The notes under the pieces were generated by a model. The model was not told the origin of the DNA. It made no database searches and saw only the letters and a program-made list of their open reading frames with translations. A stretch of DNA of 64,000 nucleotides from Palsa-89 sp963824345. Its GTDB lineage: Bacteria; Acidobacteriota; Terriglobia; Bryobacterales; Bryobacteraceae. Positions 54,334 to 63,918 of this stretch are shown one piece after another; the first letter of the stretch is position 1; the number at the start of each line of letters is the position of its first letter. The stretch covers positions 434,001-498,000 of the forward strand of contig CAWGOZ010000006.1 in the NCBI GenBank assembly GCA_963824345.1. The letters run 5' to 3'. A program made the position numbers and the translations under genes.

Positions 54334-55848
54334 GTGAATGTCTCCATCACCCGGCTTGCGTTTCGCCTGTTGTTATCGTTGGCCGGCGTAGCCATCGTCA
54401 CGCTTACCGCCTTCTACACCATTCCGCATATCCCCAGTACGGTTGGCTTCGCCTACTTGCTCCTGGTCCTGCTGATCGCCAGCAACTGGGGGCTGGTGGA
54501 AGCAACTCTGGCTTCCATTGCCGCGACGCTCGCATTCAACTTCTTCTTTCTACCGCCCATCGGAAGGTTCACCATCGCCGATCCGCAAAACTGGGTCGCG
54601 CTCTTCAGCTTTCTGGCGACTTCGCTCATTGCCAGCCGCCTGTCGGCGCGGGCGAACCGGCAAACTCTGGATGCCATCGAGCGCCAGCGCGACATCGAGC
54701 GCCTCTATACTTTCAGCCGCGCCATTCTGCTCACCGATCCAGTGGACCCCATCGCCAAACAACTCGCGCGCAAACTTGCGGAGGTCTTCGGGCTGGAGGC
54801 CGTGGCGCTCTTCGACCGGCGGACTGGAGAGATCCACCGCGCCGGCCCCGCGGATTTCGATGGCGCCGATCGCGATGCCATGAGCTCCGTTGACATTGAC
54901 GCCCAGCTCCGCGATGCTGCCTCGCAAGGCACCTCCTTCGTCGATCCCTCGCGCCGGCGCGCCGTCACGGCGGTTCGCCTCGGCTCCGAACCCATTGCCA
55001 GTTTTGCCATCCAGGGTGCGTTCATGCAAGACTCGGTTTTGCAGGGCATCAGCAATCTCATCGCCATCGGCTTGGAACGCGCCCGCGCGCAGGACCTGGC
55101 CCATCAGGTGGAGGCCGCGCGCCGCAGCGAGCAGCTCAGGACCACGCTGATCGACGCCATGGCGCACGAATTCAAGACTCCCCTCACTTCCATACGCGCC
55201 GCCACTACCTCGCTGTTGTCGTCGCCCGATCAGCCTCTTGAAAGCCGGGCAGAGTTGCTCGAAGTGGCCGACGAAGAGGCGCGGCACCTGCAAGTGCTGA
55301 TCGATGACGCGCTCGACATGGCGCGCCTGGAGTCTGGCAGTCATATGCAGCTGCGCCGCGAGCTGACCGACCCCAAGGAGCTGGTCGACGAAGTGGTGGC
55401 GTCACTGCATACTCAGATTGACAACCGGCCCATTGAAATTTGCTCCGCGGAGCCGCTCCCCCGGCTGCCGCTCGACCGCCGCCTGCTGAAGATGGCCCTC
55501 AAGCAGGTCATCGACAACGCGCTCAAATACTCCCCGCCCGGCTCCCCGGTAACGGTGCGTGTATCCAATGGCGTCGCACCCGATGGAACTCCCGCGGTCG
55601 GCTTCGAGATCACGGATCACGGCCCCGGAATACCGGCACAGGAACAGGGCCGGGTGTTCGAGCGCTTTTATCGCAGTCCCGCGGTCAAGAATCAAATCCC
55701 AGGCTTCGGCCTCGGCCTCGCTATTGCCGGCAATATCGCGCACGCCCATCATGGAGAACTTACGGTAACGAGCCGCCCCGGAGAAACCACGTTTCGATTG
55801 ACGCTGCCATTTCCAGGCGCGCCCGAGGGCAATGGAGCGCCACGGTGA
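54334..55848 (+). CDS. KdpD-like sensor histidine kinase lacking the N-terminal KdpD domain
   Basis: 504 residues. Begins with four hydrophobic segments of the DUF4118 type (FRLLLSLAGVAIVTLTAFYT, VGFAYLLLVLLIASNWGL, FNFFFLPPIGRFTIAD), then a GAF-like region, HisKA (MAHEFKTPLTSIRAAT, phospho-His) and HATPase_c (NALKYSPPG, DHGPGIP, GFGLGLAI). The KdpD sensor and Usp domains found before DUF4118 in true KdpD are missing and no kdpFABC is near, so the signal may be something other than K+. GTG 54334; the stop overlaps the regulator's start (GTGA). Confidence 0.88.
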   Translation: MNVSITRLAFRLLLSLAGVAIVTLTAFYTIPHIPSTVGFAYLLLVLLIASNWGLVEATLASIAATLAFNFFFLPPIGRFTIADPQNWVALFSFLATSLIASRLSARANRQTLDAIERQRDIERLYTFSRAILLTDPVDPIAKQLARKLAEVFGLEAVALFDRRTGEIHRAGPADFDGADRDAMSSVDIDAQLRDAASQGTSFVDPSRRRAVTAVRLGSEPIASFAIQGAFMQDSVLQGISNLIAIGLERARAQDLAHQVEAARRSEQLRTTLIDAMAHEFKTPLTSIRAATTSLLSSPDQPLESRAELLEVADEEARHLQVLIDDALDMARLESGSHMQLRRELTDPKELVDEVVASLHTQIDNRPIEICSAEPLPRLPLDRRLLKMALKQVIDNALKYSPPGSPVTVRVSNGVAPDGTPAVGFEITDHGPGIPAQEQGRVFERFYRSPAVKNQIPGFGLGLAIAGNIAHAHHGELTVTSRPGETTFRLTLPFPGAPEGNGAPR

Positions 55849-56546
55849 GCCAGGGACGCATCCTGGTGGTCGACGACGAGCCCCAAATCCGGCGCATCAT
55901 GCGCACCGCTCTGACCGGAGCCGGATACGAAGTGGACGACGCCAAGACCGGCGAAGAAGCCCTCGAGAAGCTGCGCGAGTATCATCCTGACCTGGTCCTG
56001 CTTGACATGAACATGCCGGGCATGGGCGGACTGGCTGCCTGCCGCGAGATACGCGCCAGCACCGGCGTAGGCATCATCATGCTCACCGTGCGGGACACCG
56101 AAAGCGACAAGGTTGAGGCGCTCGATGCCGGCGCCGACGATTTCGTCAACAAGCCCTTCAGCACGCCCGAGCTGCTGGCCCGCATCCGCGCGGCTCTGCG
56201 GCGCGTTCCCGTCTCGTCGCAATCCTCCGCGGCCCGCATTCGCGTCGGCGAGCTGGCGATCGATTTTGTGGGCCGCACGGTTTCCAATGGCTTGCGCACC
56301 AGCCATCTTACGCCGAAGGAGCTGGATCTGGTCCGCTATCTCACCAGCCACCCCAATGAGGCCGTGGCCCATCGCGAGCTTCTACAAGCGGTTTGGGGAC
56401 CCGACTACGGCGACCAGGTAGACTACCTGCGCGTGTTCATCCGCAACCTTCGCAAGAAAGTGGAACGCGACCCCGATCATCCCGAATACATCGCCACCGA
56501 ACCCTGGGTGGGCTACCGCTTCAACGGCACGCCCGAAGCTTTTTGA
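55845..56546 (+). CDS. OmpR/KdpE-family response regulator
   Basis: 233 residues. Receiver domain: ILVVDDEPQIRRIMRTAL, Asp in LVLLDMNMPGMGG, LTVRD and NKPF. C-terminal winged helix: LTPKELDLVRYLTSHPNEAVAHRELLQAVWG and VDYLRVFIRNLRKKVE. GTG 55845 overlaps the kinase stop, so both are made together. Targets unknown; no kdp operon in view. Confidence 0.9.
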   Translation: MSQGRILVVDDEPQIRRIMRTALTGAGYEVDDAKTGEEALEKLREYHPDLVLLDMNMPGMGGLAACREIRASTGVGIIMLTVRDTESDKVEALDAGADDFVNKPFSTPELLARIRAALRRVPVSSQSSAARIRVGELAIDFVGRTVSNGLRTSHLTPKELDLVRYLTSHPNEAVAHRELLQAVWGPDYGDQVDYLRVFIRNLRKKVERDPDHPEYIATEPWVGYRFNGTPEAF

Positions 56547-56798
56547 GCCAAAATAGTCTATCGATGGACCCGAACCCGACCGACCAGGCCGCGAACACGG
56601 GACAAACGAAATTTGTGCGAGTGACTGAAGAAGAGCGCACCCGACGCGCTTACGCCGAGCACAGACCCAATAACGTACGATTCCCGGGCCCTCCTGCCTT
56701 CCGCCCGCCAACGACCAACAACCAGCAACCAACAACCTCCCACCCTTCTGCTATGATGCCCCTTCGGATCGTCCAAGCCCGGATCGTCCAAGCCGCCG
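56547..56798. other. Intergenic region with low-complexity and short tandem repeat
   Basis: 252 bases without a supported gene. CAACCAACAA-type low complexity occurs around 56710-56740. CGGATCGTCCAAGCC is repeated twice in direct tandem near 56765-56795. It separates the response regulator from the MFS gene; a short frame from 56564 has no family features. Confidence 0.6.
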
Positions 56799-58112
56799 AT
56801 GATACCCCCCGCCCCGCAAACCGTCCCCACGCCAACGCCGCCGAACCTTCGCTCCCTGCGCCCCACCCGCGCTCGCCACGTCGTGCTCGCCATGACGGTG
56901 GCCATCTACATGATCACCTACATGGACCGCACCATCATCGCGTCGGCCATGCCCCTGATCCGCAAAGATCTGGGCTTCTCCCTGATCACCGCCGGTTGGA
57001 TTCTCGCCAGCTTCCGCTGGGGCTTCACGCTGTTCCAGATTCCGGGCGCCTGGTTCGGCGACAAAATCGGCCCGCGCCGCGCGCTTGCGATCATCGTCAC
57101 TTGGTGGAGCGTATTCACCTCCCTCACCACGCTGGCCTGGAACGCCGCGTCCATGGTGGTGGTCCGCTTCATCTTCGGAGTCGGTGAATCGGGCGCGTTC
57201 CCCATCGCCACGCGATCGCTGTCCCGCTGGATGCTCCCCACCGAACGCGGCTTCGCGCAAGGAATCACGCACGCAGGTTCGCGCTTGGGCGCGGCAGTCA
57301 CGCCTCCGCTGGTGGTCTGGATGATCCTGCTCTACGGCTGGCGCTCACCCTTCCTGGCGTTCGCCGGACTGGGACTGGTTTGGTCCGCTCTCTGGTTTTT
57401 CTATTACCGCGACTCGCCCGAGCAGCATCGCGGCGTCAACGCCGCCGAGCTCGATCTGATTCAATCCAGCACCGGCGGCCCGCGCCCGCAAATCGGAGCG
57501 CGCGTACCCTGGCGCCGCATCTTGTCGAGCGCTACCGTCTGGCAACTGGCGCTGATGTATTTCTGCTATCAATACGCGCTCGCCGTCTATCTCGATTGGT
57601 TCCCCACCTATTTGAACAGCCATCGGGGCTTCGATCTGAAGCAGATGGGTTTCTACGCCAGCCTTCCGCTGCTGGCCGGTACTCTAGGCGATCTGGCCGG
57701 CGGTTGGCTCTCTGATCTCCTCCTGCGCCGCACCGGCAACGTCACCCGCGCCCGCCGCCTGGTCGGTATCGCCGGCTTCGTCATCGCTGCAGTCGGCATC
57801 CTTCCCGCCACTCTCACGCACGATCCAAAACTCTCGGTCGCGTTCAGTTGCCTGGCCTTCGGCGGTTTGGAATTGACCGTCGGCGTCTCCTGGGCCATCC
57901 CTCTCGACATCGGCGGCGACTTTGCCGGATGCACCGCCTCCGTCATGAACATGTGCGGGAACATCGGCGGCGCCATTTCACCCGCGCTGCTGGCCTACCT
58001 GGTGAAATATTTCGGCTGGGACGTTCCGTTCTTCGTCACCTCGGCGCTGTGCGTCGCCGGCGCGCTCACTTACGCCAAAATCGATGCCAGCCAGCGTATC
58101 TTCGGCGCTTGA
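56799..58112 (+). CDS. MFS transporter, ACS family (sugar-acid type)
   Basis: 437 residues. A Pro-rich cytoplasmic start, then about twelve membrane segments. MTVAIYMITYMDRTIIASAMP, GDKIGPRRALAI and GVGESGAFPIATRSLSRWM are typical of the anion:cation symporter family (hexuronate, glucarate, tartrate). ATG 56799. It is the second ACS-type transporter in the window. No adjacent catabolic gene; substrate unknown. Confidence 0.9.
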   Translation: MIPPAPQTVPTPTPPNLRSLRPTRARHVVLAMTVAIYMITYMDRTIIASAMPLIRKDLGFSLITAGWILASFRWGFTLFQIPGAWFGDKIGPRRALAIIVTWWSVFTSLTTLAWNAASMVVVRFIFGVGESGAFPIATRSLSRWMLPTERGFAQGITHAGSRLGAAVTPPLVVWMILLYGWRSPFLAFAGLGLVWSALWFFYYRDSPEQHRGVNAAELDLIQSSTGGPRPQIGARVPWRRILSSATVWQLALMYFCYQYALAVYLDWFPTYLNSHRGFDLKQMGFYASLPLLAGTLGDLAGGWLSDLLLRRTGNVTRARRLVGIAGFVIAAVGILPATLTHDPKLSVAFSCLAFGGLELTVGVSWAIPLDIGGDFAGCTASVMNMCGNIGGAISPALLAYLVKYFGWDVPFFVTSALCVAGALTYAKIDASQRIFGA

Positions 58113-58117
58113 TTCAC

Positions 58118-59689
58118 TCACCGATCCAAGCCAAACTTCGGCTGGTGCGAGCTGCCCTGGATCTTGATCTTCACGAACGTCCCCGCCCCGTTCCTGGCAA
58201 AAAACGGATCGGCCGGCTTCAGCACCCAGCGCTTCCAGCCTGTCATGGTCTCGGACAATTTTGCGTCCAGCTTCAACGCGCCGTGAAAGTCCAACATATC
58301 GGCGCCCATGTCGTAGTCTCCCGCCACGGAAACATCGGCGCCCGGGACCTCAAAGGCCAGCGACCGGAAAGTCATCACCTGGTCTTCCAAATGGAAAGCG
58401 CCCTGCAGGCTGGAAATCACCTGGTCGATCGCTTCGTTCTTCGGCTGCCCCTGCCCGCGCCGGCTCAAGCCGTCGATCTGGTTTTGGATCGTGGACTTGA
58501 GAAACTTCGCGCCATGCACGTCGAAGGTGCCGTCCAGCACCAGTTTCTCTTTTACCGTGCCCGCCAGCGGCGGAATTTCGATGCTCGACTGCATGTCGAT
58601 GGTGCCCTGCATGAACGGCGGCCCTTTCATGGCCAGCAGCAACAGATCGTGCATATCGCCATGCGGCATCTTCACCTCGAGCGTGATGCTGCGCTTCGAA
58701 TATTGGTCGTTTTTTATCACGGCGCCATCGGTGGTGAAGTTGGTGCGGCCCAGCGTCGCCCGCACCGGTTGCAGTACGGTGTTGCCGTTGCTCCCGTCCA
58801 CCAGGGCGTCGAAGGTAGTGGAAAGCGGCAGCGGGTTGCCGGCCATCTTCAACCGAAAGTTGGGCACGTCTGCCGTGCCCCTCACGTGGAGGGTATCCAG
58901 CGCGCCGTCAAATTTTCCCTTGGAAGCCAGCGTGCCTGCGATCCCCTGAAAGATTCCGAGATCAGCGTTGTCGAACGAGTAATCGCCCTGGAGCGGCGTA
59001 TCGCCCGGCGAAGAGGCGTTCCAGGGCCCAAAGATTCCGCTGCTTTGAACCGTCCCGGGAGGCTTCGGAATCGTCAGGTCCGCATCGAAGCGCGAAGCTA
59101 GATTCGATCCCACCGTTTGCAGATGCAAGCGCGCGATATGAAACCGCAGCGGCGGCTTGGCGGCGTCTTTCGGCAGCAGCGTCAGCGCCGCGTCTCTGAT
59201 CTGGACGTTCTGAAAGGAAATCGCGGAGTTGGATTTGTCGCCGCCATCGTGTTCCAGAATGTTCGGGCGATCCTCCTTGGGAGGAACGTTGATTTCCATA
59301 CCGTCGATCGACACGAAATTAACGGACTTCTGCGGTGCGACCAATACTTCCAGATCCACGGTGAAGAATAGCTTCTTGATCGCGAACATGGGCGGACGGC
59401 TGCGGTCGCCCCCGAATCGCATGGTGATTCCCTGCCCTTCCACTGCCACGATTGCCCCGCGGCCGTGCCGTAGCAGGATCTGGATGGTCGACATCTTGGG
59501 CCGGTTGATGTGCAGCGACCCGATTTCTACTTGGCTGTGAAAGCGATCCTGCATGTATTTGATGGCCTGCGCCCGCAGCTCGGGTTCGAATCGCCGGCCG
59601 ATGGCCGCCGCCGCGATATAAGCTCCCCCCACCACCAGTACGACGAAAACGACCGCCGCCGCCAATATGTACTTTGTTCGTTTGCTCAC
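58118..59689 (-). CDS. AsmA-like membrane-anchored protein
   Basis: 523 residues. A single N-terminal helix (YILAAAVVFVVLVVGGAYIA) anchors a long beta-rich periplasmic domain. FEPELRAQAIKYMQDRFHSQVEIGSLHI and the C-terminal GALKLDAKLSETMTGWKRWVLKPADPFFARNGAGTFVKIKIQG recall AsmA/TamB-like lipid-transport and outer-membrane biogenesis proteins. The call is by pattern; no sequence motif is decisive. GTG start 59689. Convergent with the MFS gene, five bases apart. Confidence 0.7.
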   Translation of the reverse strand: MSKRTKYILAAAVVFVVLVVGGAYIAAAAIGRRFEPELRAQAIKYMQDRFHSQVEIGSLHINRPKMSTIQILLRHGRGAIVAVEGQGITMRFGGDRSRPPMFAIKKLFFTVDLEVLVAPQKSVNFVSIDGMEINVPPKEDRPNILEHDGGDKSNSAISFQNVQIRDAALTLLPKDAAKPPLRFHIARLHLQTVGSNLASRFDADLTIPKPPGTVQSSGIFGPWNASSPGDTPLQGDYSFDNADLGIFQGIAGTLASKGKFDGALDTLHVRGTADVPNFRLKMAGNPLPLSTTFDALVDGSNGNTVLQPVRATLGRTNFTTDGAVIKNDQYSKRSITLEVKMPHGDMHDLLLLAMKGPPFMQGTIDMQSSIEIPPLAGTVKEKLVLDGTFDVHGAKFLKSTIQNQIDGLSRRGQGQPKNEAIDQVISSLQGAFHLEDQVMTFRSLAFEVPGADVSVAGDYDMGADMLDFHGALKLDAKLSETMTGWKRWVLKPADPFFARNGAGTFVKIKIQGSSHQPKFGLDR

Positions 59690-59726
59690 CGGTTAGTGGA
59701 TGGTTACAGGGCCTGGATCGTTTCGT

Positions 59727-60335
59727 CTACGGCAAAATCTCGGTCCGCAGAATGTAATCCAACTTCGGGAAGCGCTGTACCAGGTACTCATTGGCTTCCC
59801 CCTCCACGCGGCTGGGATCGATGTACTTGCCCTCCGGCCGCATTTCTCCATAGCCGGCGTAAAACTTGCCCACTACGTCCATGCCCTGCGCCACTTTGGC
59901 GAAGGGAACGAAGCCCTGCTGGTCGAGCGCCGGGTTGTCGGCCAGATTGATGAAGATTTCGGTAGCCCTGGTGCCGGGTCCCGACATCGCATACGCGAGC
60001 GTTCCGAGCAGGTTCTTTTGTTGCGGGGGATCGTCCGCGATAGAATACGTCCGCCATTTGCCGTGGACATCGAAGTCACGATGTACGCCGAACTGCGCAA
60101 TGAAGCCCGGGACGACGCGGAAGAAACGGCCCTGGTCGAAGTAATGCATCCGAAGCAGTTCATGGAAGCGGTCCACCCCGTGGGGCGCCCAGGCACGCCG
60201 CGCCTCCACCGTAAAATCGCCTTGCGATGTTTGGAATTTCACGCCGAACACCGGGGGGACCACTACTTTCGGTACTTCCTTCTTTTGGCATGCCGACAGC
60301 AGCAAGGCCACCATGCAAATGATTCCGGTGCGCAT
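59727..60335 (-). CDS. Lipoprotein cyclophilin-type peptidyl-prolyl isomerase
   Basis: 202 residues. Signal peptide with lipobox LLSAC, so it is probably a membrane-anchored lipoprotein. The cyclophilin domain follows: FTVEARRAWAPHGVDRFHELL, RFFRVVPGFIAQFGV (catalytic Arg, Phe, Gln) and EIFINLADNPALDQQGFVPFAKV. It assists folding of exported proteins. ATG 60335 was chosen over TTG 60341. Divergent from the SDR gene. Confidence 0.9.
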   Translation of the reverse strand: MRTGIICMVALLLSACQKKEVPKVVVPPVFGVKFQTSQGDFTVEARRAWAPHGVDRFHELLRMHYFDQGRFFRVVPGFIAQFGVHRDFDVHGKWRTYSIADDPPQQKNLLGTLAYAMSGPGTRATEIFINLADNPALDQQGFVPFAKVAQGMDVVGKFYAGYGEMRPEGKYIDPSRVEGEANEYLVQRFPKLDYILRTEILP

Positions 60336-60363
60336 CCCCAATTAGGGTACACTGGCGGCAGGC

Positions 60364-61200
60364 ATGCAAGGAAAAGTGATCGTGATCTCCGGCGGCACGT
60401 CGGGCATCGGCCAGGTGGCCGCGGAAAGGCTGGCTGCCCAGGGCGCGCGCATCGTTTTGATCGCTCGCAGCCAGAGCCGCGGTGAAGCCACGCTTGCCGG
60501 ATTGCGCCAACTGGCTCCCGGCGTGGCGCACTCCATTCATTACGCCGATCTTTCGAGCCTCGCCGAGTTGACGCGGGTCGGAAAGGAAATTGCGGCGGCC
60601 GAGCCGCGTATAGACGTGCTGATCAACAATGCCGGCGCGGTCTTCAGCCAGCGCCAGCTCTCCCCGGACGCCCTGGAGATGACCTTCGCCACCAATCACT
60701 TCTCGTATTACGTCCTCACGCACTTCTTACGCGAGCGGCTGATCGCTGCGGCCCCGTCGCGGATCGTTAACACCTCATCGCACGCCCACTACCGGGGCGC
60801 CCTCGATTTCGACAACATCCAATACCAGCACGGCTACAAATCTTTTGCGGCCTATTGCCGGTCGAAGCTGTGCAACGTCCTGTTCACTCGAGCGCTGGCG
60901 CGCCGCCTGGCTGGAACCGGAGTCACCGCGAATAGTCTGCATCCGGGCTTTGTGAACACCAGGTTTGGCGATCAGGGCACGGGCTTTGGAGCGGCGGCGT
61001 TCCGCCTGTTGAAGATATTCGCCATCACGCCCGAGAAGGGCGCCGAGACCATCGTCTACCTGGCTTCGTCCGACGATGTGGCTAAGACGACCGGGCTGTA
61101 CTTCTACAAATGCAAGCCTGTGGAGCCTTCGAAACTGGCGCAAGATGACGCCGTTTCAGAGCGGCTTTGGGAATACACGGACCGGCTATTGCCCCACTAA
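60364..61200 (+). CDS. SDR family oxidoreductase, retinol-dehydrogenase-like
   Basis: 278 residues. ISGGTSGIGQVAAERLA (cofactor motif), INNAGAV, VNTSSHAHY (Ser) and the YCRSKLCN catalytic Tyr/Lys follow the RDH11-14-like SDR pattern, with NTRF after the catalytic site. It likely reduces or oxidises a lipid or isoprenoid aldehyde/alcohol, or another hydrophobic substrate. It overlaps the convergent UPF0182 gene by 15 bases. Confidence 0.85.
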   Translation: MQGKVIVISGGTSGIGQVAAERLAAQGARIVLIARSQSRGEATLAGLRQLAPGVAHSIHYADLSSLAELTRVGKEIAAAEPRIDVLINNAGAVFSQRQLSPDALEMTFATNHFSYYVLTHFLRERLIAAAPSRIVNTSSHAHYRGALDFDNIQYQHGYKSFAAYCRSKLCNVLFTRALARRLAGTGVTANSLHPGFVNTRFGDQGTGFGAAAFRLLKIFAITPEKGAETIVYLASSDDVAKTTGLYFYKCKPVEPSKLAQDDAVSERLWEYTDRLLPH

Positions 61201-63918
61201 GCTCTGGATGGCTTCCAGCTCTTTGCCGGCTTCGGAAAGTTTCCCTTGCGAGACCAGCTCGCGATAGCGTTGCAAGTGCTGGCGGATTTCAGCAACCCGC
61301 ACGTCAGGTTGTATGGCCGGTTGCGCCGCGGCATTCGCCCGAGCGGGCGTGGCTTCCGGCGTCGACGGCAATTTTTCGCCCGCCAGCTGCGCCAGCGCTT
61401 GCTGATACGTATCGTCGTAGACCAGGTTGTTTCCCATCGACAGCGCGACCTTTTTCAATTGCGGCATCTTTGCCTGCGACGCCTGAATATAGATCGGCTC
61501 GATATACAAAAACGTCTTTCCCATCGGCAGCACCAGCATCTGGCCGCGTAGCACCTGCGAGCCCTGCTGGTTCCACAGAGTCAGATCCTTGGAGATGTTC
61601 TGGTCCTGATTGATCCGCGCTTCCACTTGCATGGGACCCAGAATGATTTCCTGCTTGGAAAGCAGCAAAACCACTTTCTCGCCTAAATGTTCCCCATCGC
61701 AGCGCGCCATCATGAGCCCGATCAGGTTGTCCCGATTGCGCGGCGTAAAGGGAGTCAGCAAGAGAAACTCGGGCTTCGTTTCTCCGGGCAGAGTCGCCAC
61801 CACGTAGGTGGGCGCAACGGGGCCCGGCGTGCCTCCCTGTTCATTCGTGAATTTGGCCGCGTCCCAGGCGTCGGATTTGTTGTAAAACGTGTCCGGATCG
61901 CGCATGTGGAACAGGCGATAAATGTCGGCCTGCACTCGAAAGATCAGCTCCGGATAACGGACGTGGCGGCGTAGATCGGCGGGCATGGCGGAAGAGTCCT
62001 CGAACAGATCGGGGAACAGATTCCGATAGGCCTGCAAAAGCGGGTCGGCTGGATCGAAAACGTAGAAATGCACCGTGCCGTCGTAAGCGTCCACGGTGGC
62101 CTTCACCGAGTTGCGAATGTAGTTGACTTCTCCGATGCCCTCCAGTCCCACGTGATCCGAATAGGGATGCAGGTCCGACGTCATGTAGCCGTCGATGATC
62201 CAGACCAGCCGGCCGGAGTCCGTGAGAACCAGATAGGGATCGGGATCCCAGGTCAGGAAATCGGCCAGCGCATTCACGCGCGCGGTGACATTCCGCCGGA
62301 TCATCATGCGGCTATCGGAGGTGAGATAACCGGTGAGCAGGATGTTGAAGTCTTCGTGCTCCACCGCGGCGGCGGTGCGGAGCAGGAGCGAGGAAATCGG
62401 AAATCCGCCCTTGCCGTCGTAATGCGTTTCGACGTTGCGGTCGCCCGACGGATAATCGAATTCGGCCTGCGCGGTATGCACGAACACCGGGTCCTGCACG
62501 TTTTCGCCGTAGTAAATTTCGGGGCGCGCGAACTTCAGCCCTGGCAGGCTGATCACCGGCGGCGCGTCCTTGATGATCAACTCCGGCAGGCCGTTGGGCG
62601 AAACCGCGTTGGCCTCCGCCATCACCATTCCGTAGCCGTGCGTGTAGATGAAATGCGAATTGATCCAACGCCCGCCGGCTTCGCCCAGTTGCGTAAGATC
62701 CAGTTCGCGCGGCGACAGCATCATCTGGCGGAGCTGTCCACCCACCGTGTATCGATCGACGTCGGTTCCAGTGTAGATGTACGGCCGGTACGGCTGCAAT
62801 TGCGTGATGGCGTCGTGGAAGGCGTGCCAATCCCATAGCCGCACGTTGTCGAGCAGCGGCTGGTGCTGTTTAAAATCGATGCGTTCGTCGGGTTGCGCGG
62901 CGAAATTCACCTCACTGGTACGGTCGTCGATACCGAACGCCGAACGCGTAGCCGCGATGTGCCGCTGTATAAATGGCCGTTCGATGGAAATCTCATTGGG
63001 GCGCACATAGAACGCGCTGACTGCGGGCGGGATCACGTTACGCAACAAAATGGCGCCGATCAGTACCACCAGCGCCGTTCGCCATCGGGACACCGCCAGC
63101 GCAATCGCCGCAACCACGCAGGCGCCGATTTGCAGCCACTGCAGGGGCAGCACGATGTTCTGATCCACGTAGTCCACGCCGACCATGAAGCTGCCGTGCT
63201 CATTCAGCAACAAGCCGTAGCGGGCCAGGAAGAAGCGCACTGCCATGGCGAGCAGAAATACCGCGCCCAGGCCCCGCAGGAAATTGCTTTGCAAAGCAGC
63301 CGCGAGACCCATCTCGGTGAGGCTGATCTCTTGTACGTTTTTCCAATCGCCCACCCGATCGCGGATTTGCCAGCCGCGCTCCGCGATCCAATAGATGAGG
63401 GCGCCCAGGACGACGATGCCGAGCGCCAGCCCGAGCAGATCGGAATAAAACGGAATCTTGAAAAGATAAAACGACAGCGGATTGTCGAACACCGGATCGC
63501 GCCAGGCGGTGGCCGCGCCGCCCAAATCGCGTCCGCCGAAATATCGAACCACGGTCCAGGTGTCCAGGGTGGCCAGCGAGATGGCCAACGCAATGAAAAA
63601 TATCGCGAGCGCCGTTATGCGCGCGTAGAGCGGATGATCGGAGAGCCGCGTGTGGGCGCGCTTGAGCGCCAGCGTGTGGGCGATCCAGAAAACCACGAAC
63701 GCGAGAATGGTGGCGCCGGTGGTGGGGATCAGGCTGTAGGCCAGGATGCTGAACCAGGTGCGTAGCTGGCCCATCTCTTTCCACCATTGATAGTCGATCG
63801 CCCAGGTACACAGCCACCGCGCGGCGATGAACAACACCACGGCCACGATGGCATACCAAAGGCAACCGCCCCGACTTCGGCGGCCGGTTATTTCACGGTG
63901 TCGGTAGGAAGGATCCAA
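61186..63918 (-). CDS. UPF0182 family membrane protein
   Basis: 910 residues. Seven or so N-terminal hydrophobic segments, beginning YAIVAVVLFIAARWLCTW, then a large soluble domain with the family features ERPFIQRHIAATRSAFGID, YGMVMAEANAVSPNGLPE and KVVLLLSKQEIILGPMQVEARINQDQ. Length matches family members (900-1000). The function of UPF0182 is not established. TTG start at 63918, as no better start exists in frame before the first helix. The 82 bases beyond hold nothing recognised. Confidence 0.9.
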   Translation of the reverse strand: MDPSYRHREITGRRSRGGCLWYAIVAVVLFIAARWLCTWAIDYQWWKEMGQLRTWFSILAYSLIPTTGATILAFVVFWIAHTLALKRAHTRLSDHPLYARITALAIFFIALAISLATLDTWTVVRYFGGRDLGGAATAWRDPVFDNPLSFYLFKIPFYSDLLGLALGIVVLGALIYWIAERGWQIRDRVGDWKNVQEISLTEMGLAAALQSNFLRGLGAVFLLAMAVRFFLARYGLLLNEHGSFMVGVDYVDQNIVLPLQWLQIGACVVAAIALAVSRWRTALVVLIGAILLRNVIPPAVSAFYVRPNEISIERPFIQRHIAATRSAFGIDDRTSEVNFAAQPDERIDFKQHQPLLDNVRLWDWHAFHDAITQLQPYRPYIYTGTDVDRYTVGGQLRQMMLSPRELDLTQLGEAGGRWINSHFIYTHGYGMVMAEANAVSPNGLPELIIKDAPPVISLPGLKFARPEIYYGENVQDPVFVHTAQAEFDYPSGDRNVETHYDGKGGFPISSLLLRTAAAVEHEDFNILLTGYLTSDSRMMIRRNVTARVNALADFLTWDPDPYLVLTDSGRLVWIIDGYMTSDLHPYSDHVGLEGIGEVNYIRNSVKATVDAYDGTVHFYVFDPADPLLQAYRNLFPDLFEDSSAMPADLRRHVRYPELIFRVQADIYRLFHMRDPDTFYNKSDAWDAAKFTNEQGGTPGPVAPTYVVATLPGETKPEFLLLTPFTPRNRDNLIGLMMARCDGEHLGEKVVLLLSKQEIILGPMQVEARINQDQNISKDLTLWNQQGSQVLRGQMLVLPMGKTFLYIEPIYIQASQAKMPQLKKVALSMGNNLVYDDTYQQALAQLAGEKLPSTPEATPARANAAAQPAIQPDVRVAEIRQHLQRYRELVSQGKLSEAGKELEAIQSLVGQ

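Noticed and set aside
56564..56798. Short protein starting MDPNPTDQ before the MFS gene
   Set aside because: Low complexity (Asn/Gln/Pro/Thr), contains the direct repeat, and runs out of frame into the MFS gene.
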